Shown here in pieces: positions 10,523 to 18,214 of a DNA stretch of 61,618 nucleotides. The DNA comes from a virus. A program made the translations under genes and the position numbers. Position 1 is the stretch's first letter; the number at the start of each line of letters is the position of its first letter. The stretch lies in IMG/VR virus record IMGVR_UViG_3300017692_000002, positions 1 through 61,618 of that record; one strand, 5' to 3'. A model generated the notes under the pieces. That model had not been told where the DNA came from. It searched no databases and saw only the letters and a program-made list of their open reading frames with translations.

Positions 10523-10641
10523 GAGAGTGATCGATGCTTTGGCGGAGATTTGACCAAATTCAGTGCCGTATCGACAGGGCTTTGGTTTATCTCCGCAGCC
10601 TAACCCACATGAAACCAACTTAATCGGATTCATTCACTCTC
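10523..10641 (-). ncRNA. Structured RNA leader (three-way junction)
   Basis: Perfect complementary blocks nest here. P1 pairs 10523-10530 with 10634-10641 (8 bp). P3 pairs 10542-10549 with 10589-10596 (8 bp) and continues as 10553-10558/10581-10586 (6 bp) and 10564-10568/10572-10576 (5 bp, with one G-T pair, loop of 3). A second arm, AATCC/GGGTT, lies between P1 and P3 on the minus strand. No ORF with a ribosome site is present. The minus strand is favoured because the element ends just before the ribosome site of the 10345-10506 gene. It could be a leader, a free small RNA, or part of a larger RNA spanning 10.5-10.9 kb. Confidence 0.6.
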
Positions 10642-10643
10642 GA

Positions 10644-10668
10644 AAATGGGAGGGGCATTTCACCCCTC
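10644..10668 (-). terminator. Hairpin, possible leftward terminator
   Basis: A 6-bp perfect stem (GAGGGG/CCCCTC, 10650-10655 and 10663-10668) is followed on the minus strand by CCATTTT. The short T-run makes it weak. It separates the 10719-10800 element from the 10523-10641 leader. Confidence 0.45.
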
Positions 10669-10718
10669 AGTCTACTTTTAGGTAGTAGATACCTTGGCAA
10701 ACGAAGACTTTAACACCT

Positions 10719-10800
10719 CACAGACGCAGCATATAGGCAACATCTCCGCTCACACTGCGTAGTTGTTGGTTTCTTTCCCACCAACAAAGTCATGCCTGTG
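10719..10800 (-). ncRNA. Second structured RNA element
   Basis: Three perfect helices fit one three-way junction: 10719-10723 with 10796-10800 (5 bp closing), 10763-10770 with 10780-10787 (8 bp) and 10724-10729 with 10755-10760 (6 bp), the last directly abutting the closing helix. No coding potential was seen on either strand. Strand is inferred from the flanking leftward genes. Function unknown. Confidence 0.45.
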
Positions 10801-10846
10801 TTCACCAGAACATTCAGGAATTGAACCTGAAACATACCAATCCTCG

Positions 10847-10887
10847 GCAAGCGAGCAGAATCGAACTGCACTTTCTTTAACGCTTAC
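10847..10887 (-). ncRNA. tRNA-like minihelix (acceptor plus T arm)
   Basis: On the minus strand a 7-bp acceptor-like helix (10881-10887 with 10847-10853, one G-T pair) encloses a 5-bp T stem carrying the loop TTCGATT. The D and anticodon arms are replaced by about ten bases. Its 5' strand overlaps the stop codon of the VWA gene ending at 10884. It may be a decayed tRNA or a tRNA-mimicking element that fixes the mRNA 3' end through RNase P or CCA enzymes. Confidence 0.5.
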
Positions 10888-12245
10888 AGGTACGAGAACC
10901 AGCGATCATCAGCCTTGAAGCCTTCGATCACGGTAGTACCCGGCATTGCGTTGTAGTCTTGCACAGACTTACGCGAACCATTAGCCCAGATCTTCTTCCG
11001 GCCTTCTTGACGTGTCTTGTAGATCACAACCTCACGGCCATTGACTTTCGGAACACGCTTCGTCACCGGAATGGGACTCGGAGTCGGCTTCAGGGTAGGC
11101 TTCGATGCTGCAGTCACAGCAGGAAGTTGCACCACTGCAGGCTTGGCCTCGATCTGTTCCTTGGTTTTCGGCAGATGACGGGTCAACTCCTCATCCGTGA
11201 ACTCCGAACCGATCTCTTCCCAGTAGAGCACGCCAGTTCCACCCACCAGCTTCCGATTGACGGACTCCGATTGGATGAAGATGTCATACTCACCGTGATC
11301 TCCCGGATGCAGACGTGCATTGGCATTCGTAGGCATGCCGAGCATGCTTCGTGCTTCAGCACCGGCGTAGATCTTGCCATTGACACGCTGACGGATGGCG
11401 ATCATCTTGGTATGGCTGACCTTCGACTCACTCTTGGTGAGTTGATAGAAAGCCGAACCCTTCAGATAGCGCATACGGTGCTTCAGGATGAAGTCACGGA
11501 TCTGAATGCCCATGTCTTCCTGCGGAACCACGTACATCGTCACCTTGTTGCTGATATCCGTCAGAGCAGTCACGTCCACATTCTTCGCATCGGTGTAGAA
11601 CGTGGAAGATCCACGAGCACCAGCACTACGAGCGCGAAAATAGTTGCCCACTGCAGATTTAGTCTGCACAGTGGAATCATTCATGCCTTCTTCAGTGGTT
11701 TCCCAGGACTGAATGTTGCCTTCCGGCACACCAAGCAGATTGATGCCTCGTGCTCCCTTGGGAGCCCGGAAAACGAACGTCCAACGCTCAGTCTTCTGCA
11801 GTTGCTTGATCTTGTCGCGCAACATGGAATGGTTCCACTTGGAAGAATCGTTTTCTTCGCCATCAGTGGTGATCATCAGCAGGAAAGACACATCAGGATT
11901 TTCTGCATCAGGCAAACCTTCCAGAAGTTCAATCATGCTACCGATGCCGTCATACATCGGAGTCATTCCGTCACATGCCCAGGAATCGATAGGCTTCAGG
12001 ACGTGGGGATTCGAAATCTGCACCAGACGTTGCACACTTCCAGATCGACCATGACCACGATTACGGCCAATGCCATAGTCATTCAGACCAAAGCCAACAA
12101 CAGACACAACCGTGTCCAGTTCTTCTGCACTTGCAGCATCTTTCACACTCTTCATCAGAATGTTGGAATCCTTGATAGCTGCATGGCGAATCGATGCCAT
12201 TGAGCCGCTATGGTCATTGACAAAGCCAATGTAGTTCTTTTTCAT
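10884..12245 (-). CDS. VWA-domain protein (second VWA of the phage)
   Basis: A 453-residue protein with an N-terminal von Willebrand A domain: the MIDAS motif DHSGS is at residues 11-15, followed by a TPMYDG segment and TTDGEEN. The middle and C-terminal thirds are not recognised; the C-terminus has a Pro/Thr-rich linker and a basic tail. VWA domains bind divalent metal and act as adaptor partners, often of MoxR ATPases. The MoxR gene here lies 32 kb away and has its own VWA partner. The gene follows tRNA-Thr and its terminator, and starts after AAGGAATAAAACC. It has no signal peptide, so it is likely cytoplasmic. Confidence 0.75.
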   Translation of the reverse strand: MKKNYIGFVNDHSGSMASIRHAAIKDSNILMKSVKDAASAEELDTVVSVVGFGLNDYGIGRNRGHGRSGSVQRLVQISNPHVLKPIDSWACDGMTPMYDGIGSMIELLEGLPDAENPDVSFLLMITTDGEENDSSKWNHSMLRDKIKQLQKTERWTFVFRAPKGARGINLLGVPEGNIQSWETTEEGMNDSTVQTKSAVGNYFRARSAGARGSSTFYTDAKNVDVTALTDISNKVTMYVVPQEDMGIQIRDFILKHRMRYLKGSAFYQLTKSESKVSHTKMIAIRQRVNGKIYAGAEARSMLGMPTNANARLHPGDHGEYDIFIQSESVNRKLVGGTGVLYWEEIGSEFTDEELTRHLPKTKEQIEAKPAVVQLPAVTAASKPTLKPTPSPIPVTKRVPKVNGREVVIYKTRQEGRKKIWANGSRKSVQDYNAMPGTTVIEGFKADDRWFSYL

Positions 12246-12268
12246 GGTTTTATTCCTTAATAGACAAG

Positions 12269-12298
12269 AAAAAAGCCACTGAACATTACTTCAGTGGC
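12269..12298 (-). terminator. Rho-independent terminator after tRNA-Thr
   Basis: A 9-bp perfect stem (12275-12283 with 12290-12298) is followed by six T on the minus strand. It lies directly downstream of the tRNA and upstream of the VWA gene. Confidence 0.9.
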
Positions 12299-12306
12299 TT
12301 CATTGA

Positions 12307-12382
12307 TGGTTCCCGAAAACAGATTTGAACTGCTGACCTACTGCTTACAAGGCAGTTGCTCTACCAACTGAGCTATTCGGGA
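12307..12382 (-). tRNA. tRNA-Thr (anticodon UGU), CCA encoded
   Basis: A full cloverleaf of 76 nt: a 7-bp acceptor (TCCCGAA/TTCGGGA), D stem GCTC/GAGC, anticodon stem ACTGC/GCAGT with loop CTTGTAA (anticodon TGT, reads ACA), variable loop AGGTC, T arm AGCAG-TTCAAAT-CTGTT, discriminator A and encoded CCA. It is the only complete tRNA I find. The encoded CCA suggests a source genome that encodes CCA in its tRNAs. Confidence 0.95.
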
Positions 12383-12391
12383 ATGATTCTT

Positions 12392-12577
12392 TTAACTTAC
12401 TTCGTGATCATTGTCTTTTTTAAAGCTGTCTCTGATGATTGCTGCAATGATGAACACTACAAACACAGCAGTCAGAAACAGTCCGACAATAAAGCTTCCT
12501 AGTATTGCCGCAACAATGACACAAAGAACCAAGATGGCTAGGAGAATCCAACCTACCCACTTGATTGCTTCGATCAT
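12392..12577 (-). CDS. Small two-helix membrane protein
   Basis: A 61-residue protein, almost entirely hydrophobic (residues 5-48, two adjacent transmembrane helices), with a charged KKDNDHE tail. It lies between the 12595 gene and tRNA-Thr in the leftward operon. No family recognised. Confidence 0.65.
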   Translation of the reverse strand: MIEAIKWVGWILLAILVLCVIVAAILGSFIVGLFLTAVFVVFIIAAIIRDSFKKDNDHEVS

Positions 12578-12594
12578 CTCAGTTCAACCTGAGA

Positions 12595-13002
12595 TTAGTT
12601 GAACAGGCTGGGTGCAGCAGCACCTTCAGTCTTGGCTTCGTCAGCCGGCTTGTCTTCCGATGCCGTCTCAGCAGCAGCTTCCACAGTAGCCGGTTGAGCA
12701 TCAGCAGACACACCTTCCACGGCATCAGCAGCACCCGTGGCTTCACCTTCGGTGGCCTTCGACACGCGGTCGTTCAGAGCAGCGGCAACCTTCGTCGGAT
12801 GCGGCTTCACCGGCACGTCAGCAGCGCCATAGCCCGGCAGTTCGTTGGGTTCATCGATGCTGATCTTGGCGATCAGACCGTCACCCTTGCGACCTGCGGT
12901 GAACTTGACTTGAACGTCCTTGCCATTGACACCAACGCCCGAAGAACCCAGATGAGCCTTCAGAGCAGCGACGATTTCGGTTTCCTTGAGAGTAACTTGC
13001 AT
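12595..13002 (-). CDS. Small DNA-metabolism-linked protein with C-terminal SLF tail
   Basis: A 135-residue protein. The N-terminal ~75 residues look folded (alternating VTLKETEIVAALKAHLG, VQVKFTAGRKGDGLIAKISI); the rest is a low-complexity Ala/Glu/Asp/Thr linker ending PSLFN. The SSB-like protein at 14488 ends QSLFS after a similar flexible linker, so the two may share a partner-docking peptide, analogous to the tail of bacterial SSB. It follows the resolvase gene. Exact function unknown. Confidence 0.65.
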   Translation of the reverse strand: MQVTLKETEIVAALKAHLGSSGVGVNGKDVQVKFTAGRKGDGLIAKISIDEPNELPGYGAADVPVKPHPTKVAAALNDRVSKATEGEATGAADAVEGVSADAQPATVEAAAETASEDKPADEAKTEGAAAPSLFN

Positions 13003-13011
13003 TTCTTGCTT

Positions 13012-13656
13012 TCAGAGTTGTGCTGTCATCATAGACAGCGTTTGTTGGAACTGTGTACCGGACATCCCGGCATAAATCGCAGCGATCGCATCAGCCATGT
13101 GTTCTGCTTTCGCTGAGGTGAGTATAACTCTATCTTTTCTCGTATGAGTGGGCCAATTTGCTTCTGGATGTTTATTTACAGCCCATTCGATCATTTCTTG
13201 CTTCGTAGCCTCAGGATTCCCTGTTGTTAGACGCTTTACTTCTTTAGGAGTGACTTCATAGAACGGAATCCCGCTTAACCGGAGTGCTCCGAGCACTCCA
13301 ACGCAGATACCATAGCTTGCCATGGCTCTTGCTGATTGGCTTCCGACAGGAACCTCTATGAAGACTGCTTGAGCACCTTTGGATGCTTCCCAAGCACCTT
13401 TTGTAAGCTGATACGCCGACTCGATGTCAAGACTATTCACACGGGTCTGTTTGGCACTGGGAAGATCAGGACAAATGACATCAATGTGATCAATGGTTAA
13501 CTTTTTGCTGTAGATCTCAAGAGTCCCTACAGCAAGACCCCAGTTTCTCATACTGGGATCTTGTCCTACGACTTTAATGTTTCGTAGGAGGGACTTCGTC
13601 GTTGGCTGACTGATTGGATGAATCATCGGTAAGAGCACTCGGTTGGGTGGGACCAA
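13012..13656 (-). CDS. RuvC-like Holliday junction resolvase
   Basis: RNase H-fold nuclease of the RuvC type, expected to cut branched DNA during recombination or before packaging. Acidic residues fit the family: D33 in VVGQDPSMRNWG, E101 in VFIEVPVGSQS, and E185/D189 in AEHMADAIAAIYA near the C-terminus. Numbering uses the ATG at 13656, which overlaps the upstream gene by 83 bases; the ATG at 13626 is an alternative, and the conserved core begins only at residue 28. It lies in the replication operon with SSB. Confidence 0.8.
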   Translation of the reverse strand: MVPPNRVLLPMIHPISQPTTKSLLRNIKVVGQDPSMRNWGLAVGTLEIYSKKLTIDHIDVICPDLPSAKQTRVNSLDIESAYQLTKGAWEASKGAQAVFIEVPVGSQSARAMASYGICVGVLGALRLSGIPFYEVTPKEVKRLTTGNPEATKQEMIEWAVNKHPEANWPTHTRKDRVILTSAKAEHMADAIAAIYAGMSGTQFQQTLSMMTAQL

Positions 13657-14020
13657 ACGGGAGTCTACCGAAATGATTCAAGGCCAGATGGATTCCGAGC
13701 AAGAAACCTTTGCGGAGATCACCTCCGACAACGATTTTCTCAGCATCCTTGCCTGTTTCTGCAATCTCCATCTCCGTTCCTTCAGGAATGGAGAGGAAAT
13801 GACGAGTCATTGCCAGTTGAGCGGAGTGCCACTCATTGAGCAACATGCCGAAGGTATCGACATTGTCAATGAGTACAGGAGTAGGTTGAGCAGCACTTGC
13901 ACGCTGAGACGGAAGAGTATTCCGTTCAACGGCAGGGAACTGCACAACATTGCTCTTGGTTTCTGCTTGATCCTCGACCTCTACTTGAGGAGCTTCAGGA
14001 TTCTTGGTTTCTTCGCTCAC
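13574..14020 (-). CDS. Hypothetical protein in replication operon
   Basis: A 148-residue acidic protein with a low-complexity N-terminus (about 55 residues) and a more ordered second half around residues 58-125 (MLLNEWHSAQLAMTRHFLSI). It overlaps the upstream gene by ATGA and the resolvase by 83 bases. No family recognised. Confidence 0.6.
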   Translation of the reverse strand: MSEETKNPEAPQVEVEDQAETKSNVVQFPAVERNTLPSQRASAAQPTPVLIDNVDTFGMLLNEWHSAQLAMTRHFLSIPEGTEMEIAETGKDAEKIVVGGDLRKGFLLGIHLALNHFGRLPFGPTQPSALTDDSSNQSANDEVPPTKH

Positions 14021-14397
14021 TGCACCGGTCCTCGGGGAAATTCACCCAGAGGAATGATGTGAACACCACTCTCTTCTTCTTCCTTGGATGCTGTCATATC
14101 CAGCAACGTCAGAATGGCAGTACGCATGGCTTTTGCCACAACTTCTGCATCATCCGGTTTGACTCCAACAGTCCTTGCCAGTTCAGGCATTGCAATCGAA
14201 GCCAAATTGAAGAACATGCTCTGATTGCGATCTTGATCTTGCTGACGTTTCTCAACGAATGCCTTGAAGGAGCCTTGAATGGCTTCAGCCAGTCCTTCGG
14301 GCATCGGAGGATGACGTTCACCGCAACCTTCGCATTCCGGGAACTGCTCATCGCCTTCTTCCGGGCCAGTGGGTTCAATCTTGTCGTCTTCTTTCAT
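14017..14397 (-). CDS. Hypothetical protein with CxxC-H motif
   Basis: A 126-residue protein with an acidic N-terminus, then CEGCGERH at residues 22-29, which may be half of a metal site. The rest is mostly helical. The start follows AAGGAAAACC. It is the first gene after the terminator at 14424, in an operon leading to the resolvase. Function unknown. Confidence 0.6.
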   Translation of the reverse strand: MKEDDKIEPTGPEEGDEQFPECEGCGERHPPMPEGLAEAIQGSFKAFVEKRQQDQDRNQSMFFNLASIAMPELARTVGVKPDDAEVVAKAMRTAILTLLDMTASKEEEESGVHIIPLGEFPRGPVQ

Positions 14398-14423
14398 GGT
14401 TTTCCTTGGTTTCAGAGGTCGAT

Positions 14424-14465
14424 AAAAAACCCCGTAGAGCTTGCTTAGAAGCCTTCTACGGGGTT
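14424..14465 (-). terminator. Rho-independent terminator after SSB gene
   Basis: An 11-bp stem (AACCCCGTAGA/TCTACGGGGTT) with a longer loop, followed by a T-run on the minus strand, 22 bases after the SSB stop. Confidence 0.85.
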
Positions 14466-14487
14466 GGCTAGGCTAACCCTTTAGGGA

Positions 14488-15234
14488 TTAGCTGAACAGG
14501 CTCTGAGCCGGTTTCTTGGCGCTTGTGGCACCAGCACCAGGAGCACCGCCCGTCTTGCCAGGAGTCGTCGTCGTGCCCTTGCTGCGCTTGTCACGAACTT
14601 GACCCTTGTTCTTGGTGAGCCAGGTTTCATGGAACGTTGCCTTCTCGGCTTGTCCACGAATCTCAGCCACGGTCATCATGTCACGAGTGCGGAAGATCTT
14701 GTCGATCTCGTTCTCTTCACGCGATTCACCCGTGGGAAGGTACTCACCAGAGGCTTCATCCTTGGCAGTCTTGTCCACAGTCTGACGATGCATGGCAACT
14801 GTGATTTCTTTCTGGAGAAGATCCATCACAACAGGCACCTTGGTCGGCACTTCTGCCTTGGCCTTGGAGTCATAGAGCGAAACACTCTTGTCTTCCGTGT
14901 CCAGTTCAGAGATTTCCTTGCCAACTGCCAGCAGAGCAATGGCATTGGCTTGGTTGAAGCCAGGAAGGTACTGCTTCTCACCGTTCTTGTCTTCGTAGTA
15001 GTTCTTGTTGCCCTTCTTGTCGCCAGAAGTCATCCAGAACTGCGCACGATGTTCGATGTTGTCTTCGGTCTTCATGTGGACATTCAGAGCCAAAGCACCA
15101 CCATCGGACTTCTTGAGGTAAGCCATGGTGATCGTCATCGGATAGATGTCGGTGTCCAGCAGACGAGCACCACCCAAACTGTCACGTTCTTGTTGGATGT
15201 CGTCGGAAGTGGTCAGATTCTTGAGGAGAGACAT
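14488..15234 (-). CDS. Single-stranded DNA-binding protein (N4 gp45-like)
   Basis: A 248-residue protein. The N-terminal ~200 residues resemble my memory of the N4 SSB family (LLDTDIYPMTITMAYLKKS, FWMTSGDKKGNKNYY, LPGFNQANAIALLAVGKE). The C-terminal ~40 residues are a flexible Gly/Ala/Thr/Lys tail ending QSLFS. In N4 this protein coats replicating DNA and activates host RNA polymerase at late promoters, so it would link replication to the rightward late operons. It lies between the RecA-like gene and a terminator. Assignment is by remembered family pattern. Confidence 0.72.
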   Translation of the reverse strand: MSLLKNLTTSDDIQQERDSLGGARLLDTDIYPMTITMAYLKKSDGGALALNVHMKTEDNIEHRAQFWMTSGDKKGNKNYYEDKNGEKQYLPGFNQANAIALLAVGKEISELDTEDKSVSLYDSKAKAEVPTKVPVVMDLLQKEITVAMHRQTVDKTAKDEASGEYLPTGESREENEIDKIFRTRDMMTVAEIRGQAEKATFHETWLTKNKGQVRDKRSKGTTTTPGKTGGAPGAGATSAKKPAQSLFS

Positions 15235-15255
15235 AGTCTTGTTTACTTTCTTGGT

Positions 15256-15990
15256 TTATGCGTAGTATTCACGCAGTCGGTTGATAAGGAATTGCACGTT
15301 GTTGTCAATGAAGGTTTCTTGCTGACTGAACATGCCCAGAGGACCGCGGATCCGCTCATTGACGGTTTCCTTGGTAATCTTTGTCTGATAGACGTATTTG
15401 AAGCCCAATGCTTCCTCTTCAGGAGTGATGATCAGAAGATCATTCTTGAAGTCCTTGAGAGTCTTCAGAGAAACCTTCTTACAAGCCACGATGGTACTGA
15501 AGTAAGCTTCAACACCAGTGCCTTTGGTCGCACCCTTGATAGGAACCTTGGTTTCCATCACCATCTCAGCTTCGTTCTGAGTGTTGGCAGTGTGAGCCAG
15601 GAAGATAACATTCTTCGTAGAAGATGCAACCTTGCTCTGCATCAGGTTCTGGAAATACTGAGCATAGTCACCCCATGCCTTCATCGTATTGGCAGAACCA
15701 ATGACATACTGACTCTCAAACATGTTCATGAGGAAAGTCAGCGTATCGATCACCAGAGTATGGATGTTGGGCTTGGTTTCAGCCGCATCGAACATCTCAT
15801 AGATCTGCAGAGGATCGGTAATCACAAACTGTTTGTCAAAGCGAGCTTTGAAAGGAAGCTTCTTACCAGCTTCACAGTTTGCATACCAGACACCCGCAGG
15901 ATCATCCATGGTCATCAGGGAAGCAGACTTACCCGTTGCAGACTCACCAACAATCAGAACAAGGTTGTCGTTATAGGTAGGTTGTGTCAT
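15256..15990 (-). CDS. RecA/Sak4-like P-loop ATPase (N4 gp43-like position)
   Basis: A 244-residue ATPase with Walker A GESATGKS at residues 15-22 and Walker B TLVIDT (D82). Length and layout fit the RecA-like Sak4/phage NTP-binding proteins used in recombination-dependent replication. I chose the ATG at 15990 over the upstream in-frame ATG because AAAGGAAACC precedes it directly. A GGA-loop hairpin lies 26 bases upstream. It sits between the helicase-primase and SSB genes. Confidence 0.8.
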   Translation of the reverse strand: MTQPTYNDNLVLIVGESATGKSASLMTMDDPAGVWYANCEAGKKLPFKARFDKQFVITDPLQIYEMFDAAETKPNIHTLVIDTLTFLMNMFESQYVIGSANTMKAWGDYAQYFQNLMQSKVASSTKNVIFLAHTANTQNEAEMVMETKVPIKGATKGTGVEAYFSTIVACKKVSLKTLKDFKNDLLIITPEEEALGFKYVYQTKITKETVNERIRGPLGMFSQQETFIDNNVQFLINRLREYYA

Positions 15991-16015
15991 GGTTTCCTTT
16001 GTATTGTTTCGAAAG

Positions 16016-16032
16016 AGGGTGCGGAGCACCCT
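16016..16032 (-). promoter_or_regulatory. GGA-loop hairpin, vRNAP-type promoter candidate
   Basis: A perfect 7-bp stem (AGGGTGC/GCACCCT) with loop GGA on the plus (template) strand, 26 bases upstream of the RecA-like start and with no T-run, so not a normal terminator. N4 vRNAP recognises such hairpins with a 3-base, purine-centred loop. Confidence 0.5.
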
Positions 16033-16042
16033 GCTTATCTAC

Positions 16043-18205
16043 TTATGGTTGCTTCAGGTGAGCCTTGGTGACGCTCACCATGATGGTAGAGAGAATTTCC
16101 ATCTCATCTAGCTTGTCAGGCATCTTGTTGTTCAGATCGAGGATCTTGCTACGTGTCTCATTGAGACTCATGCCAGCTTCAATCAGAATCATGCCATAGC
16201 GCAGCAGCATATTGTTCCTGTTGCCATCACCAGAGTTGTTGAGCACCCATCTTTCGAGGTTGTCCAACGATTGCTGGTTATTCAACAGTTCCTTACGCTT
16301 CTCATTCTTCGAAGTCTTGGGAATGAATGGCAATACATCCAGGGTTTCACCTTCGTTATAGACGTAAATGCCTGCACTGTTAGACAACCACTTACGAGCA
16401 CGTTGATTCGTGCTGCGATCTACATCGAAAGGAAGCCAGTCATAGATGTTAGTCATGAATTCCTTAAAGTCCTTCGCATCCAGCTTCAGTTCGAAGTTGG
16501 TTGGAAGAATGATTCGGAATCGATTCTCATCATCTGTGCTCCGCTTGGTGCTGTACATCAGATACGAATACCCCTTGAGCAAGTTTTCAGCTTGCAGCAT
16601 GGAGATTCCCGTATCGACGTCCACAACCACCAGATTGAAGCCAGGAATGCAATGATCTTCAGTCCGATGGCCTAGACCCTTGTCACCATTGGTCAGATGG
16701 TGAGATATCCAGTGGATATCAGGAGCCTGAGTCATCTTGTGCAGATCAGTGAATGCACAGGTGTCATTGCGATAGTTATGAGCCATCTCAGCACCGTAAG
16801 CAACAATGCACTTGCTCAGATCTGTTTCCTTCAAGGCTTCACCATTGAAGAACTCGATGCCATCGACAAAGGTTCTCTTGATGATGATGTTGTGCCTGTA
16901 GCCATGCGCAATGGCATGCCCCATCAGTTCATTTCTCTTGGTTTGAGGGACGTTATAGAAGGGCAGATCTTCAACCATCTCAGGTTGAGTGACTTCACGC
17001 TTCACAGATACCAGATACTTTGCCAGTTTGACCCATGGACGATCACGTCCAAGCATCGCAGCGAACGCAGCACCGGACTCTTCCACCAACTTGATGGCAC
17101 TATAGACATGCTCATCAGTCAGAGAAGGAGAGTTGTCGATGAATGCGTAAGCACCTGCAAGCTTCAATGCCTTCATGTAGCGATGTTGAAGCTCTGCGCG
17201 CTTGGTTTCTTCATACTCTTCGAGTTCATCTGCCTTTTCATCACAGAGAATCTTGTACTCGATCAGCAGAAGACTGGTGTCTTTCGAAACAATGAGACGT
17301 TTGTTGGCATTGACGATGTCTGCCAGCTTTTCCAAGCGATCAGAGAAGTCTTCCAACCACACATCATTGCTGTTGCTGGTCAGCATGTCATAGACTTCCT
17401 GTGCAGTTCGTCCCTTGGCTTTATTGCCTGCAGAACTGAAACCAAAGAAGCAACGACGAGCATATCCCGTTTCCAACATCGAATAAAGTTCCTCTTCGGA
17501 CTTACCACCATTGAGAAGCTTGGCAGGAGTACCAAACATCATCAGATTGGTAGGAGTACGTCCAACGATTTCCTCATTACGAATGTTGTCTGCCGTATTC
17601 TTGACAAGCTTCTGCTTGATCAAGCCAACGTCATACAGTTCCAGAAATGCAGTGAGAACTTCTACGTTACCGAGAAGATTGGAACCAATCTCATCGATCT
17701 GAAGGTTCAATGCACCGGCATCAGCCATGAGAAGCTTGTGGCGCATCTGCTTGACTGCTGCTGTGGTGCCAGAGTCAAAGCTAAAGAACAGTGAACCGAG
17801 TCCTTCGAACTCTTTCTTCACACGCTTCAGTTCATCCTCAGGATCTACACCCTTGCGCACTGCACGCTTGTGAGCAAGCTTGGGCAGGTTGATCTCTGCC
17901 AGTTCAGGGAATGTCTCTTCAAGGAAACGCTGACGGAACTGGTTCATGACACTGGTTTCAATAATATTGGTCGAGTGACCTTTACCAGAGCCAGAAGAAC
18001 TGAGGTTCATGGCGAACATGTTCACCGGAATCTCACCTCTGTCATGCGTGACCACAGTACACCGCATCATGGATGCAGCAACACTGAAGGTGTAGGCAAC
18101 AAGCACACGAAAGAACAACGGATTGCTGTTCTGAGTCTTGTCACAGAGGATGCTTACCAGCTTCTCAGCATCTGAGTGATAAGCCATTTCTTCAAATGGT
18201 TTCAT
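16043..18205 (-). CDS. Helicase-primase (N4 gp42-like)
   Basis: A 720-residue protein with two parts. The N-terminal half is a P-loop ATPase (SSSGSGKGHS, residues 69-78), followed by a sensor-like FGTPAKLL segment. The C-terminal part looks like an archaeo-eukaryotic-type primase domain: VVVDVDTG with D529/D531, the strand YSTKRS...NRFRIILP, and PFDVDRS with D594/D596 as the third acidic motif. Together these would unwind and prime the replication fork. It starts after TTAACTTTGTAAGGGGCC, similar to the leaders of RNAP1 and RNAP2. Confidence 0.8.
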   Translation of the reverse strand: MKPFEEMAYHSDAEKLVSILCDKTQNSNPLFFRVLVAYTFSVAASMMRCTVVTHDRGEIPVNMFAMNLSSSGSGKGHSTNIIETSVMNQFRQRFLEETFPELAEINLPKLAHKRAVRKGVDPEDELKRVKKEFEGLGSLFFSFDSGTTAAVKQMRHKLLMADAGALNLQIDEIGSNLLGNVEVLTAFLELYDVGLIKQKLVKNTADNIRNEEIVGRTPTNLMMFGTPAKLLNGGKSEEELYSMLETGYARRCFFGFSSAGNKAKGRTAQEVYDMLTSNSNDVWLEDFSDRLEKLADIVNANKRLIVSKDTSLLLIEYKILCDEKADELEEYEETKRAELQHRYMKALKLAGAYAFIDNSPSLTDEHVYSAIKLVEESGAAFAAMLGRDRPWVKLAKYLVSVKREVTQPEMVEDLPFYNVPQTKRNELMGHAIAHGYRHNIIIKRTFVDGIEFFNGEALKETDLSKCIVAYGAEMAHNYRNDTCAFTDLHKMTQAPDIHWISHHLTNGDKGLGHRTEDHCIPGFNLVVVDVDTGISMLQAENLLKGYSYLMYSTKRSTDDENRFRIILPTNFELKLDAKDFKEFMTNIYDWLPFDVDRSTNQRARKWLSNSAGIYVYNEGETLDVLPFIPKTSKNEKRKELLNNQQSLDNLERWVLNNSGDGNRNNMLLRYGMILIEAGMSLNETRSKILDLNNKMPDKLDEMEILSTIMVSVTKAHLKQP

Positions 18206-18214
18206 ATTGGCCCC

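Noticed and set aside
10810-10835. Second tRNA at the TCAGG-TTCAATT-CCTGA hairpin
   Set aside because: The T arm is good, but no 5' strand completes an acceptor stem and there is no anticodon arm upstream.
13261-13301. GGAGTGCT-CCG-AGCACTCC hairpin as a promoter
   Set aside because: It lies in the middle of the resolvase coding region and its loop is CCG/CGG, not a purine-centred GNA loop.
14599-16071. 490-codon plus-strand frame across SSB and RecA-like genes
   Set aside because: Runs antisense over two genes with clear motifs and ignores the intergenic promoter and ribosome sites; a shadow.
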